Positions 44,758 through 55,229 of a stretch of 64,000 nt of DNA are shown here, one piece after another. Made by a program: the position numbers and the translations under genes. Origin of the DNA: Nitrososphaeraceae archaeon (GTDB lineage Archaea > Thermoproteota > Nitrososphaeria > Nitrososphaerales > Nitrososphaeraceae); the NCBI GenBank assembly GCA_009377575.1, contig WHTU01000009.1, positions 1 through 64,000 on the forward strand, written 5' to 3'. Under the pieces are notes generated by a model. That model worked only from the letters and a program-made list of their open reading frames with translations, had not been told where the DNA came from and did not search any database. Every line of letters starts with the position of its first letter. Position 1 is the stretch's first letter.

Positions 44758-45594
44758 TTATCGCGGTCTTCTATCTATTCCACATATTATGTGTGCACCT
44801 TTACTGGCTCCCTCGTAAATATACACCCCCAATGCGTCAATATTGGTTGGCATCTTTGGAGCGAGCAGCCTTATTATTTCGGTTGAGAGATTTTCAACTG
44901 TTGCCTCGCCTGATAGCATAAATGTCGTAGCCTTTGGCACCTGTAAATTGAAATCACCTTGTAGACCTTTGAAGGAAACAAAATAATGCTTCTCGTCTTC
45001 TTTTACAACGTATTTCTTGGATATGAAAAACTTGTGATCCATCAAATTCAAGGTCTGTTTGATGATCCGTTTGGCATCTCCAAAATCTATCACAAGATTG
45101 TTCCTGGTTGTACCTATTATCTCTACCATCACGTTAGATGTATGTCCGTGCAGTATAGAGCACTTTTCGACCATTGGAAGAATATGTGCGTAATCAAAGG
45201 CTAGAGAGGGATCCTCTATAAAAATAGAACTAGTTTCATTATCTTGAGAGTCGTACAAGAAGACTGAATCCAATTCGTCTACCTTTGCGAGATACCTAGA
45301 TGATCCAAAAGCAATAATATTAAGGTCGGGATTTTTCTGCTTTATAGTTCTGAATTTCTGAAGATCTGTCTCAGAATCAACTACCTCGATATACTTGTTT
45401 TTTGTTTTGAAATCTATAGTGACTGGCTTACCATTAGTGAGTCCTGGGATGACCACGTCATATTCAAATTGATTGTCTAAAAATGATAGCAATCTTGCGA
45501 GGGTTGATTCAGTCCTACTCCTATAAGTTACTCTTTTATGATCTAAATACCTAATGTCTTTGTCTTGAAGGCTCTTCATATAAAATACCGTCAA
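44758..45594 (-). CDS. 6-carboxytetrahydropterin synthase (QueD/PTPS) with extra N-terminal domain
   Basis: The C-terminal half (about 130-278) is a complete PTPS/QueD domain. The zinc ligands are H137, H149 and H151 (DYAHILP...LHGHTS), the catalytic Cys is C145, LVIDFGDAKRIIKQTLNLMDHKFF carries the Asp-His pair, and YEGASKGA the terminal Glu. Its likely job is the QueD step toward preQ0/archaeosine, fitting tgtA elsewhere in the window. Residues 1-125 are a second domain (RTESTLARLLSFLDNQFEYDVVIPGL...VTIDFKTKNKYIEVVD...NIIAFGSS) that resembles a degenerate PD-(D/E)xK nuclease fold with D61 and E70. The fusion is unusual. Start ATG at 45594. Confidence 0.82.
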   Translation of the reverse strand: MTVFYMKSLQDKDIRYLDHKRVTYRSRTESTLARLLSFLDNQFEYDVVIPGLTNGKPVTIDFKTKNKYIEVVDSETDLQKFRTIKQKNPDLNIIAFGSSRYLAKVDELDSVFLYDSQDNETSSIFIEDPSLAFDYAHILPMVEKCSILHGHTSNVMVEIIGTTRNNLVIDFGDAKRIIKQTLNLMDHKFFISKKYVVKEDEKHYFVSFKGLQGDFNLQVPKATTFMLSGEATVENLSTEIIRLLAPKMPTNIDALGVYIYEGASKGAHIICGIDRRPR

Positions 45595-46166
45595 CTTATG
45601 AGCGATTCACATATAAACTGTTTTTGTCCCGTGGTTTTCTTCTCACCCACCCGTCTCTACGGCAACGTATATGCCGCAACCTCGGCATGCATTGATAAGC
45701 CTATCTGAATACGCAGAATCCCCGATAGATGATATTCCAGTGCCATCGTATTTGTCAAGTGAGGTCAAAAACTCTGCAAAAACTTTGAAAGCTCCTATGA
45801 TTAACCGAAATAAATATTGTAACCTTACAGTATATAATTTATTTTTGAGATATCTTGTAGTCCCCTTCCAATTATTGAAACATGCTTATGGCATCCCCAT
45901 AGTTTGGTACCTACAAATAATCTAACTCCAAGTCGGCTTGCTGAATTAATCGTAATCACCTGCAACTGTTGGAGGAGATAAGGCAAATTGCGTTTTATAG
46001 CGAAGCTTAAAAAGTGTTAAGCTATTAGATGGTCTGACAAATAATCTCTTTTACAAGATTAAATGGATCTATCGATTCAAAATCTGACGAAATAAGGCTA
46101 TACTGAAATTCCAATACTTTTAAAATCAAAATATTCATACATTCATACGATTGAAGGGTTATTGTA
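45595..46166. other. Intergenic stretch, no gene seen
   Basis: The 572 bases are AT-rich in the second half. One plus-strand frame (45671-45925) has no family features and is not called. No RNA gene recognised. Confidence 0.4.
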
Positions 46167-46658
46167 TCAAATTGATATTATCTTCAATGTTGAGCTTGTT
46201 GAAACATTGTGGTTCGCAATGAATCCTGATGAAGCAGCTATCACATACTTAGCGGGTGAGGTATTCTTGTAAGTGCATTTTGAAGGATCAAATGGATTCG
46301 TGCAAATTTGTGCATTTTCTTTTGCATACACCACATGCCCATTTTCATCAAGCCAGATCAAATCAAGATTATATTGAATGTTGATCAGCCATAGGGCGTA
46401 CAGATCTGGTTTTCCATAAGCCAATAACATTGCTGAATCCAGAGGAATCGGATCCTCTCTGAACATTAACCACCTTTGTCTCTCCTCAGGTGATTTGGCT
46501 ACCTCAACTTTGATAGTATCATTGTCAATTTTTATTGTGCCCGTAGGAAAACTGAGATCTCTATTCCTGACCTCTGAAGGGGCCAGAAGGAGACCTAATA
46601 CTCCGATAATAAAGGCGGCTAAAATGGCAGGTAACAAAACTACCATCTTACTAGCCAT
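46167..46658 (-). CDS. Membrane-anchored DUF192 protein
   Basis: From the ATG at 46658 the protein has 163 residues. An N-terminal signal/anchor segment (VVLLPAILAAFIIGVLGLLLAP) is followed by a DUF192 domain. Markers are TIKVEVAKSPEERQRWLMFRE, SAMLLAYGKPDLYALWLINIQYNLDLIWLDENGHVVYA, and PAKYVIAASSGFIANHNV. DUF192 proteins are small secreted or periplasmic beta proteins of unknown function. The frame is open to 46781, but a TATA-like run at 46677-46688 lies 19-30 bases before 46658, and the upstream part would put charged residues before the signal. The shorter start is therefore preferred. Confidence 0.82.
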   Translation of the reverse strand: MASKMVVLLPAILAAFIIGVLGLLLAPSEVRNRDLSFPTGTIKIDNDTIKVEVAKSPEERQRWLMFREDPIPLDSAMLLAYGKPDLYALWLINIQYNLDLIWLDENGHVVYAKENAQICTNPFDPSKCTYKNTSPAKYVIAASSGFIANHNVSTSSTLKIISI

Positions 46659-47762
46659 AACCACACAAACTAGGCAATAAATAAATTTGAACTTTGCTAT
46701 GATTGACCTAATAAATGAGAACCAATTCAGATCCATCCTCTCCTGACATGTCTCTACAAGATATAATGTGGTTTTTATCATGGTTATTTTGAGAATCCCA
46801 AATACAAAGCGACTTGCAAAGAGTACAGGAAGGGTATCAAGCTTGGTATGTGATGTACCAAGATTGGTATGTGAAGTAAAAGATAATCCGAGCGCTGTTG
46901 GGGGTTTATGTCAGAACTATCCTTGTCTTTGTCTAGTTTACGAACGTATAACTAGCATTAACAGTGGCTGTAAATCAATCCCGTTCGTTGCGAGTGACGA
47001 TTGGAACCTGAACTTGTGTGTGAGTAAACAGACCAAAATGAAGAGAAAGGTTTATGATTTTAATGTTACAGAACTAGGTAGATCCAACCTATTTTTTTGG
47101 CTACTAACCCCTTCTCACAAGGCCGATCTGGGATCCGACAATATATCTAGATCAAGCCGATAAGAATAGAACTCGATTTTAGTCGCATTCTTTCATTGGC
47201 AGGGTTCATTTTGCCTTGGCTAGCAAAGAGTGATGCACACGCGTATGTTATGGTACCAGGGATCCTAAGAAAGTTGCACGATAAAGCTAATCTGGGATAC
47301 CAAGCGTCTGATAGATCCATGTGATGATCCAAAAGTAGACTTATACCTACCCATGATCAAATCGTAATAATTCATTTTTATCTGTATACCATTACTGAAT
47401 TGGAGACCAATACTAACTATTCGAATTTTGCACAACCAATTGTATCCGCGATCGAGGAACCGTGGGAATTACTATTCTAATTGATTATCCAGATCAAATG
47501 ATTATGAATAAAAAGATTCTTGCGAACATAAGTGCGAAACTATACCATACCTGTAATTGGGAAAAATCTTGTCATTCTCAATTTGAATGGATGTTTTTTG
47601 AGATTAATCGATTACCCTTTTCTAGGTTCAAATTGCTAGTGAACTAACAGCGTACAAGGAGGGTTCAGTCATTCTCAGAATCGATCTGTTCTGTGAATCA
47701 ATATATGCTTCAAGTCAAGGATCGAAACCGTTATTACTCTATTTAACACGGCATACAAAGTA
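46659..47762. other. 1.1-kb gene-poor stretch before alaS
   Basis: A TATA-like AATAAATAAATT at 46677-46688 serves the DUF192 gene. A direct repeat of GGTATGTGA occurs at about 46844 and 46868 (TTGGTATGTGATGTACCAAGATTGGTATGTGAAGT). No convincing gene or RNA was recognised; a 131-codon plus-strand frame here lacks protein-like features. Confidence 0.4.
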
Positions 47763-50492
47763 TTGGGCAAAAAGGAACTTTCTGCTCTGTTTTCTGCTAA
47801 TCCGGACCAATACTATAAAGTAGCACTTTTCGATAAAGTTGGATTTCAGCGGCACAAATGTATTCATTGTGGTAAATTTTTTTGGTCTCTTGTAGATAGG
47901 ACGGTTTGCCCCGATCATGAGATTTATGGATTTCTTGGAAATCCCCCAACGAGCAAACGTCTAGATTATATTGATACGTGGAAGGAAGTCGAAAAATTCT
48001 TTGGGTCAAATGAACATACGGTAGTAAACAGGTACCCTGTTGTCTGCAGATGGCGCGACGACCTTTATTATACGATAGCCTCTATTGTGGATTTTCAGAG
48101 AGTAGTTGAAAACAAGGTGTTTTTTGAACTCCCTGCCAATCCTTTGGTAGTACCTCAAATGTGTGTTCGATTCAATGACATAGAAAATGTAGGCCTAAGC
48201 GGCCGCCATTACACAACCTTTTGCATGATAGGACAAACCTGCGACGCAGATGCAGAAGGAGGATATTGGAAGGATCGTTGCATGGATTTAGATTACCAAT
48301 TGTTGACGAAAATATTGGGAATTGATCCCAAGGCCATTACCTTCGTAGAGGACGTCTGGATCGGGGCAGGTGCTTTTGGATATTCGCTAGAATATTTTGT
48401 CAATGGGCTTGAACTGGGTAACGCAGTCTTTACTGAATTTGAAGGAAATGAAAATGAATATCGAACAATGAAACACCGGATTATAGATATGGGGGCAGGA
48501 TTGGAGCGTTTCTCATGGATAACAATGGGCACTCCAACCAGTTATGACTGTACATTCGGTCCAGTCATTAATGAGATGATGAGCAAAACTGGGACGATGC
48601 TCGATAAAGAAATACTTGGAAGCTACTTTAGGTTTGTCTCAAATGCGCTAGAGAGAACAGAGGTGGATCTAGGAGCTCTCAAAGCCACATTTGTGAAGGA
48701 AATGAAAATCTCATTTGAAGATTTGAATACGATCGTTAATCCGTTCGAAGCAATGTATACTATCGCTGATCATACGAGGACTCTACTCTTTGCCATTAGC
48801 GATGGTTCTATTCCCTCAAACGTGGGAGGTGGCTATAATCTAAGGGTGATTCTTAGAAGAGCATTGGCAATACTAGAAAGATTAGGTTGGAAATTTGATT
48901 TAGCTGAAATCGCTGACATACATATTGAATATCTGAAGAGGATGTACCCAGAATTAGAAGAACATGTAAATGATGTTAGAACAATTTTACAAATTGAGTC
49001 TAATAGATATCTGGGGTCTAAGGAAAGAATGAATTCCATTACCTCTTCAATAAAGGGCAAGAAGCAAGGCCTTTCGGTTGATGATCTTATAAGATTGTAT
49101 GAATCAGATGGTATCACGCCTGAATTCCTTACTGAGTCAGGAGCAATCAAAAGTATTCCCCAAGCTTTTTATGCCAAGTTATCTGAACTACATGAATCTC
49201 ATCATTCATCACACAATCTTAAGCCAATTACAGGCATTGAAGAACTGCAACCAACTAGGTTGTTATATTATGAATATGATTTAATGACTGAATCTGATGC
49301 TAAGATCTTGGCTATCGTAGAAAACAAATACGTTATACTTGATCAGACCATATTTTATCCTCGAGGTGGAGGTCAGGAGCCTGATACCGGCGATATCGAA
49401 GGAATTAAGGTATTGGACGTAATAAAGCAGAACGATATCGTAATTCACAAGGTAAGTTCCTCTAAGGGCCTCTTGCCCGGAAAGACGGTTCGGATCCGCA
49501 TAAATCCAAGAAGAAGAGATCTAATCACTAAACATCATACTGCTACGCATATTGTAAATGCATCTGCGAGAAGTATCCTTGGGCCGTGGGTATGGCAAAA
49601 TTCCGCGTTCAAGGACGAGGATTATGCGAGACTGGATATCACCCACCACTCATCACTTACCCGGGAGGAGATCGAAGGAATAGAGAGAGCCGCAAACAAG
49701 GTTGTCAGACAGGATAGCCCAGTACTAATAAACACATTCGATCGTATCGATGCGGAAAGAAATTACTCCTTTAGAATTTATCAGGGAGGTGTGGTGCCAT
49801 CCGGGACTGTCAGAATTGTAAATATTAAGGATTGGGATATAGAAGCCTGTGGAGGAACTCATGTTAATCATACCGGTGAAATCGGTTTGATAAAGATATT
49901 TAGGACTGAAAGAATTCAGGATGGTGTAGTAAGACTAGAATTTGTAGCAGGTGAGGCTGCTATAGACTTTGTTGAAAAACAAGATAATCAGCTTAATACC
50001 ATCTCACGCGTCCTAGGAGCAAGCAAAGAAAAGGTGGTAGAATCAGTGCGTAAGTCTGTTGACGAAGCTGACGAGACCAAAAGGAAGCTTAGAGCTATCA
50101 TAAGGAAAACTCTACCCTCCGTAATGAATACAATTTTCAAAGATGCGAAAGTGATCTCGTCTGATGGAATCAAGTTGTATAGTACTCATGATGAAGAGCT
50201 TGACGAAGATTACTATATCTCATTAGGTGAGACAGCGACCCAGAATGATCCATCCTTAATTTTTGTCGCACTTATTGGAAAAGGTCAAGGTGTACGAGTT
50301 ATTACATTTGTTGGAGAAGTGGCAAGAAAAAGGATCAAGGCAGGCGAGATAGCCCAGCAGCTTTCACTGACCCTCGGGGGATCCGGGGGAGGAAATGCTG
50401 CATTTGGTCAGGGAGGGGGGAAGTTTAAGCACAAAATACGAGAAACGATATCATCATTAGAAGAGATGGTTTCACAAACCATTGGGCGATGA
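47763..50492 (+). CDS. alaS: Alanyl-tRNA synthetase (archaeal type)
   Basis: The 909-residue protein is the archaeal AlaRS. An N-terminal extension carries a small zinc site (KCIHCGKFFWSLVDRTVCPDH). The class II core has RFNDIENVGLSGRHYTTFCMIGQ and MGAGLERFSWITMGTPTSYD. The editing domain has zinc ligands in HHTATHIVNASAR and CGGTHVNHTGEIG. The C-terminal DHHA1 region ends LGGSGGGNAAFGQGGG. The start is TTG at 47763, just before the conserved KKELSALFSANPDQYYKV. leuS begins six bases after its stop. Confidence 0.95.
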   Translation: MGKKELSALFSANPDQYYKVALFDKVGFQRHKCIHCGKFFWSLVDRTVCPDHEIYGFLGNPPTSKRLDYIDTWKEVEKFFGSNEHTVVNRYPVVCRWRDDLYYTIASIVDFQRVVENKVFFELPANPLVVPQMCVRFNDIENVGLSGRHYTTFCMIGQTCDADAEGGYWKDRCMDLDYQLLTKILGIDPKAITFVEDVWIGAGAFGYSLEYFVNGLELGNAVFTEFEGNENEYRTMKHRIIDMGAGLERFSWITMGTPTSYDCTFGPVINEMMSKTGTMLDKEILGSYFRFVSNALERTEVDLGALKATFVKEMKISFEDLNTIVNPFEAMYTIADHTRTLLFAISDGSIPSNVGGGYNLRVILRRALAILERLGWKFDLAEIADIHIEYLKRMYPELEEHVNDVRTILQIESNRYLGSKERMNSITSSIKGKKQGLSVDDLIRLYESDGITPEFLTESGAIKSIPQAFYAKLSELHESHHSSHNLKPITGIEELQPTRLLYYEYDLMTESDAKILAIVENKYVILDQTIFYPRGGGQEPDTGDIEGIKVLDVIKQNDIVIHKVSSSKGLLPGKTVRIRINPRRRDLITKHHTATHIVNASARSILGPWVWQNSAFKDEDYARLDITHHSSLTREEIEGIERAANKVVRQDSPVLINTFDRIDAERNYSFRIYQGGVVPSGTVRIVNIKDWDIEACGGTHVNHTGEIGLIKIFRTERIQDGVVRLEFVAGEAAIDFVEKQDNQLNTISRVLGASKEKVVESVRKSVDEADETKRKLRAIIRKTLPSVMNTIFKDAKVISSDGIKLYSTHDEELDEDYYISLGETATQNDPSLIFVALIGKGQGVRVITFVGEVARKRIKAGEIAQQLSLTLGGSGGGNAAFGQGGGKFKHKIRETISSLEEMVSQTIGR

Positions 50493-50498
50493 AATGCC

Positions 50499-53400
50499 AT
50501 GCCTGACCCGCACCTACACCCTCAAAAGCACGCTGCTCGTCCAGACTGGAATCTGATAGAGAGAAAGTGGAGACAGGTATGGGATGAACAAAAAACTTTC
50601 GAATCGAATCTTGATTCTGCAAAGCAAAAATATTTGGTAACCGTCGCATATCCATATCCAAATTCTCCTCAGCATATAGGGCATGGAAGAACGTACACAC
50701 TAGCCGACGTTCACGCTCGCTACAAGAGGATGAGAGGTTACAATGTTCTATTTCCAATGGGCTTTCACTATACGGGTACACCCATACTAGCGATGTCTCG
50801 TAGATTGGTATCTGGAGATAAGGATCTATATAATACTTTTCGCAATGTGTATGGCGTTCCTTCAGAGGTTATCGAATCATTTAACGAACCCGTGAATATA
50901 GCAAGATTTTTCCACCAAGAAATAAAACAAGGTATGAAGGAGATGGGATTTTCAATAGACTGGAGGAGGGAGTTCACTACTATCGATGAAGCATTTTCTA
51001 AATTTATCTCATGGCAATTTAACCTTCTCAAGAGAAAAGGTCTTATAATTCAAGGCTCTCATCCTGTAGGGTGGTGTCCTAGAGACCAGAATCCCGTTAG
51101 CCAGCATGATACATTGGGAGACATAGAGCCTAATTTCATTGAATATACTCTGATTAAATTCAAACTAGATGACACATATGTGTTACCGGTAGCTACGCTA
51201 AGACCTGAAACTGTTTATGGTGTTACCAATCTATGGGTTAATCCTCATATGAGGTATGTAGTCGCACGTGTAGATGAAGGTAACAACCCTATGTGGATTA
51301 TTAGTCGTGATGCAGTAATGAAACTAAAACATCAAGGTCATAATGTGGACATTGATCACGAAATAGATGGGATGAAATTAGTAGGGGAGTATGTGAGTAA
51401 TCCTGTAACGCAGAACAGGCTTCCCATATATCCTGCGTCCTTCGTAGATCCTAAAGATGGCAGTGGTTTGGTTATGTCAGTCCCAGCTCACGCTCCTTAC
51501 GATTTTCAAGCCCTACTAGATTTCACAAATGGTAATACCTCTAAGGAATTGCATAATTACAACGTAGTCAAGCCAATAACAATTATCGAATCTGAAGGTT
51601 ATGAAGGTGACAATATAGTTCCATCTCGGATCATAATTGAAAGGTTAGGTGTAAAGGATCAACACGATCCGCTTTTGGAGAAAGCTACGGCAGAGTTATA
51701 TTCTCATGAATTCTACAAGGGAAGGCTGAAAGAAAATACTGGAAAGTATGCGGGAATGACGGTGTCAGAGGCAAAGGATCTTATTAGATCTGAACTATTG
51801 CAGAACGGAATTGGAGAAATCCTTTACGAATTTGTCAAAAAACCAGTCAAGTGTAGGTGTGGCGAAGTATGTGTAGTAAAGGTACTAAGTGATCAATGGT
51901 TTCTTAATTACAGTGATGTTCAATGGAAAGACCTAGCTCACGAATGCATTACTAGAATGGATATCGTTCCCGATGAAATAAGATCTGAATTCAATTATGT
52001 AGTAGACTGGCTGAAGGAGAGAGCGTGTGCGAGGAAGTCTGGCCTTGGGACGCGATTGCCTTGGGACCAAGATTGGATTATTGAATCCCTATCTGATTCG
52101 GTCATATACACTGCATACTACATTATTTCAAGATATATTCATTTTAACGATGATAACTATATTACTGCGCAAAATTTAACCGAGTCCTTTTTCGATTATG
52201 TATTATTAGGGGAAGGTTCTCTCAAAGAAATTTCCGAAGAGACTAAACTTTCTGAGGAACTTATATTGAATATGAGAACAGAATTTATGTACTTTTATCC
52301 CGTTGACACACGGCATTCTGGAAGGGATTTGGTCCCTAATCATCTCACCTTCTTTGTCTTTAATCATGTAGCTATATTCGATAGAGCCTATTGGCCTAGG
52401 CAAATTGTAGTAAATGGTTCGGTGCTTATGGATGGTAAGAAAATGTCTAAATCATTCGGAAATATTATTCCCCTGCGACAAGCCGTGAGAGATCATAGTG
52501 CGGACACAATTCGAGTTGCTTTGTTGAGCTCAGCTGAACTTCTTCAAGACGCAGATTTCTCATTCGAGGCTCTTCGAGGGATTAGATCTCGGTTGGATGA
52601 TATTTACCAAATGGGGATACACCTTTCCAACTCTCATAATAATATCCAAGAGTCGCTAGAACAGCTATATCATGGTCAGAGCGTTACTGAGTCTGAGGAT
52701 AAGTGGTTATTGAGTATGATACAGAGAAGGATAGGAGACACTACGGAATTGATGGATCGGCTAAGAGTGAGAGAGGTGCTTCATACCATATTGTACTCGA
52801 TGGAGCAAGATTTACAATGGTACAACAAACGGGTCAAATCTAAGGGCAGAACTGAGTTATTAGTGGGTACGATACTGTCAATGTTTCTTGAGACGAGAAT
52901 CAAATTGCTCGCACCTTTTGCCCCTTTTTTGGCTAGTGAGGTTTGGAATAGCGTCATCAAAGAGACTTCTGAAATTAGAGCGAACTTGGATTGGCCGAGC
53001 GTAAGAGAAGAAAACATTAATCCCGCCGCTGAAGAATCTGAAGACTTGATCAGGAACCTGATACAAGACATACAAAATATCCTCAAGGTTACGAGAATGA
53101 AACCTTCTCGTATTAATATATACACATCGGCAAAATGGAAGTGGAAAGTATACCAAAGAATACTTGAACTAATTATCGTGAATCGAAATTCGAGCCTGAG
53201 TGATGTTATGAAAGCACTAGGCGATGATTCAGAAATATCTCGAGCTAGGTCAGATGTAAAGTTAATAAAGAAAATTATGGAGGACGTTCTTTCCATTCCA
53301 GCAGAACGGCGTTCGTTAAAGTTGAATATTAAAAATTTAAACGAACTACTAGCAATTGAAGATGCTGCCTCGTTGATTTCTTCTGAATTGGGCAATGTGA

Positions 53401-53510
53401 ATATTGAAATTTCTGTGTTTAGTGAAGATGAGGAGAATGTAAAGAAAAACGATCCACAATCTAAAGCGAGATTATCTCGTCCCTTTAAGCCTGCCATATA
53501 CCTAATCTAA
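50499..53510 (+). CDS. leuS: Leucyl-tRNA synthetase (archaeal type)
   Basis: This class Ia synthetase has 1003 residues, the longer archaeal/eukaryotic-like form. It has the HIGH motif YPYPNSPQHIGHGRTYTLADVHARYKRMRGYNVLFPMGFH, a CP1 editing domain (VLPVATLRPETVYGVTNLWVNP and GTGLVMSVPAHAPYD-like SGLVMSVPAHAPYDF), KMSKSFGNIIPLRQAV, and a helical anticodon domain. The C-terminal extension runs about 860-1003. It starts with ATG at 50499, directly after alaS, so the two synthetases share an mRNA. Confidence 0.95.
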   Translation: MPDPHLHPQKHAARPDWNLIERKWRQVWDEQKTFESNLDSAKQKYLVTVAYPYPNSPQHIGHGRTYTLADVHARYKRMRGYNVLFPMGFHYTGTPILAMSRRLVSGDKDLYNTFRNVYGVPSEVIESFNEPVNIARFFHQEIKQGMKEMGFSIDWRREFTTIDEAFSKFISWQFNLLKRKGLIIQGSHPVGWCPRDQNPVSQHDTLGDIEPNFIEYTLIKFKLDDTYVLPVATLRPETVYGVTNLWVNPHMRYVVARVDEGNNPMWIISRDAVMKLKHQGHNVDIDHEIDGMKLVGEYVSNPVTQNRLPIYPASFVDPKDGSGLVMSVPAHAPYDFQALLDFTNGNTSKELHNYNVVKPITIIESEGYEGDNIVPSRIIIERLGVKDQHDPLLEKATAELYSHEFYKGRLKENTGKYAGMTVSEAKDLIRSELLQNGIGEILYEFVKKPVKCRCGEVCVVKVLSDQWFLNYSDVQWKDLAHECITRMDIVPDEIRSEFNYVVDWLKERACARKSGLGTRLPWDQDWIIESLSDSVIYTAYYIISRYIHFNDDNYITAQNLTESFFDYVLLGEGSLKEISEETKLSEELILNMRTEFMYFYPVDTRHSGRDLVPNHLTFFVFNHVAIFDRAYWPRQIVVNGSVLMDGKKMSKSFGNIIPLRQAVRDHSADTIRVALLSSAELLQDADFSFEALRGIRSRLDDIYQMGIHLSNSHNNIQESLEQLYHGQSVTESEDKWLLSMIQRRIGDTTELMDRLRVREVLHTILYSMEQDLQWYNKRVKSKGRTELLVGTILSMFLETRIKLLAPFAPFLASEVWNSVIKETSEIRANLDWPSVREENINPAAEESEDLIRNLIQDIQNILKVTRMKPSRINIYTSAKWKWKVYQRILELIIVNRNSSLSDVMKALGDDSEISRARSDVKLIKKIMEDVLSIPAERRSLKLNIKNLNELLAIEDAASLISSELGNVNIEISVFSEDEENVKKNDPQSKARLSRPFKPAIYLI

Positions 53511-53524
53511 TGCCTTGTGAGCCC

Positions 53525-53725
53525 TTAATTTCTCGTCTTCCTGGGAGCAATAACAGAAGAAGCGAAATACAACACGAAACCAGCTATAACAAAAAATAAG
53601 CCGTACAGTGAAATGGCACCACGATCATAATAGGTTCCTAATCCGACTATAATTGCTCCAACAACAAGTAACGCTATACCTAGCCTTGTGAATGGAGACA
53701 TTCGAAGTTTCTTATGTTCAGGCAA
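53525..53725 (-). CDS. Small two-helix membrane protein
   Basis: The 66-residue protein has two membrane segments (LGIALLVVGAIIVGLGTYY and ISLYGLFFVIAGFVLYFASSVIA), a short polar start and a basic end (PRKTRN). This layout is common for small archaeal membrane proteins of unknown role. It converges on leuS with 14 bases between stops. Confidence 0.7.
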   Translation of the reverse strand: MPEHKKLRMSPFTRLGIALLVVGAIIVGLGTYYDRGAISLYGLFFVIAGFVLYFASSVIAPRKTRN

Positions 53726-55229
53726 TTTGTATGGTTCGATTTATTCCATTATGCATCGGAAACTGACACTTTGAAAAGCTTCTCGTCCTAAATCTGACAA
53801 AACTACAATTACTGTAGTTGTCTTTCATGTTCTCTAGCATTGAATTGAACGGCTAACTGAATTTCGAGCTCTGAATAATTTCATAGTAAAACCAATTGAG
53901 CCCTTCGCAACTTGCGTGTTGCCACGATCCTTATGCGAATCTAATCCAATTATAGTTGTATAGTGAGCTTGAGTGTGCTTTCTAGCAAAAATTCCTCTTC
54001 CCAATCTTACTCCATCTCAACAGCTCATTGAGTAGCGGTTTATTTATCTGTTCACTTGCAACTAGTATACACTATGTTCTTTTCACATTTTCTAGGATAA
54101 ATGCAATTTAGATAACATTTGTCATTCAATTTATGAGCAATGTTAATCATTTTTAACTTTGCTTGTACCCTTTGGTCGATCAGATCTCACAATGGCGCAG
54201 TGCTTCATATTCGAAAGGGTTGTATTGTAATGGATTTTGCTAGAACTACGGGTGTAGTTAGAATAGTGAGGATGTCTCAATCTAAGTCGATTGTGTCATT
54301 AGATCATTTAGTGACATATTTCATATTACGGTAGAACGACCCACTTGATCCTGAGAATTGGTCACCCTACCCGCTAGAGGGACGATATTATATGGCCTAC
54401 TCCTCTATGGGAAATATCTTCAAGCGGATTCAAACCGGCACTGTGATTATTCCTTGATTCCGAAACCTTCAAAGAATTATTTCCTGTTATCAGAAGATAC
54501 GTGATTCAAAATAAGGAGGAGTGGGTAAACTTCTATCATGCATTTCCACTCCGCCTGATCAAAGATTTGGCTATTGCATTAAAGGCATTGGAACTGAACG
54601 CTTGCAATACTTTGGGCCAACTTCAAGGGTCAAGTGGACTGTAAGGGGATATCTCATCCACAAATCACAACCTATCGGTATAGGATGCTTGGGAAATTTC
54701 TCTGACGAGACAGGCACCTATCAAACCAGCCCGCTGATATATAAGAGGCAGAAAAGAACGACTGAAATGATGAGATCCATACAGAAAAAGCTGTAGATAG
54801 TAATAAAACCTAAGTCTTTGGAAAAAGATCCCTATTCATATTCCCTTAATGTGCCCAATTCGTTCTAATCAGATCCAGCGGCCGAAACTAATCATTTATC
54901 GAATACAGAACACAGAGATAGGCTGTACATTAAAGGATGAGAAAATGTGCGGTGGAAGATGATAATTGTAGTGGATTGTTGGATGGGGTAGCTGTAAATT
55001 AACAGAAATGGCTGCAGCCAATGAATCAGGACAGAGTCTAGGTATACCACAGATGGCGATTGCTCCTTACACATATCATCAGATTACCCAAGATACTTCC
55101 AAGATAATCTATTCTCTTGAATCTGAAAATTTATTGTTTGATACCATTCAATATAGATAACTTATCGGATTATTGATACACTACAGGTTTGCAAAACTGT
55201 ATAAGGAGTTACTGATAAGCTGAATTAGT
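53726..55229. other. 1.5-kb gene-poor stretch before cdc48
   Basis: A 7-bp inverted repeat (AACTACA-ATTAC-TGTAGTT) lies at 53801-53819. One weak frame at 54521-54796 is listed separately. A TATA-like TGTATAAGG at about 55198-55206 precedes cdc48 by 24-32 bases. No tRNA or other RNA gene recognised. This may be a decayed region or hold an unrecognised untranslated RNA. Confidence 0.4.
54521..54796 (+). CDS. Possible small protein or gene remnant, 91 residues
   Basis: The frame begins at a GTG immediately after AAGGAGGA, too close for a good ribosome binding site. It encodes a mixed sequence (FGYCIKGIGTERLQYFGPTSRVKWTVRGYLIHKSQPIG...) with a basic helical end. The composition looks protein-like, but no family is recognised. 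It could be a remnant of a larger gene in this gene-poor stretch. Confidence 0.3.
   Translation: MGKLLSCISTPPDQRFGYCIKGIGTERLQYFGPTSRVKWTVRGYLIHKSQPIGIGCLGNFSDETGTYQTSPLIYKRQKRTTEMMRSIQKKL

Noticed and set aside
45671-45925. 84-codon plus-strand frame
   Set aside because: No domain, no promoter at the right distance, and AT-driven composition in its second half.
46844-46880. Direct repeat GGTATGTGA as an operator
   Set aside because: Only two copies, far from any gene start; may be chance.
46768-47163. 131-codon plus-strand frame
   Set aside because: Low-complexity Cys/Ser mix, no start signals and no recognisable domain; overlaps the upstream region of the DUF192 gene.
52781-53497. 238-codon minus-strand frame over leuS
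   Set aside because: Antisense to the leuS C-terminus; Ser/Phe-rich composition with no domain.
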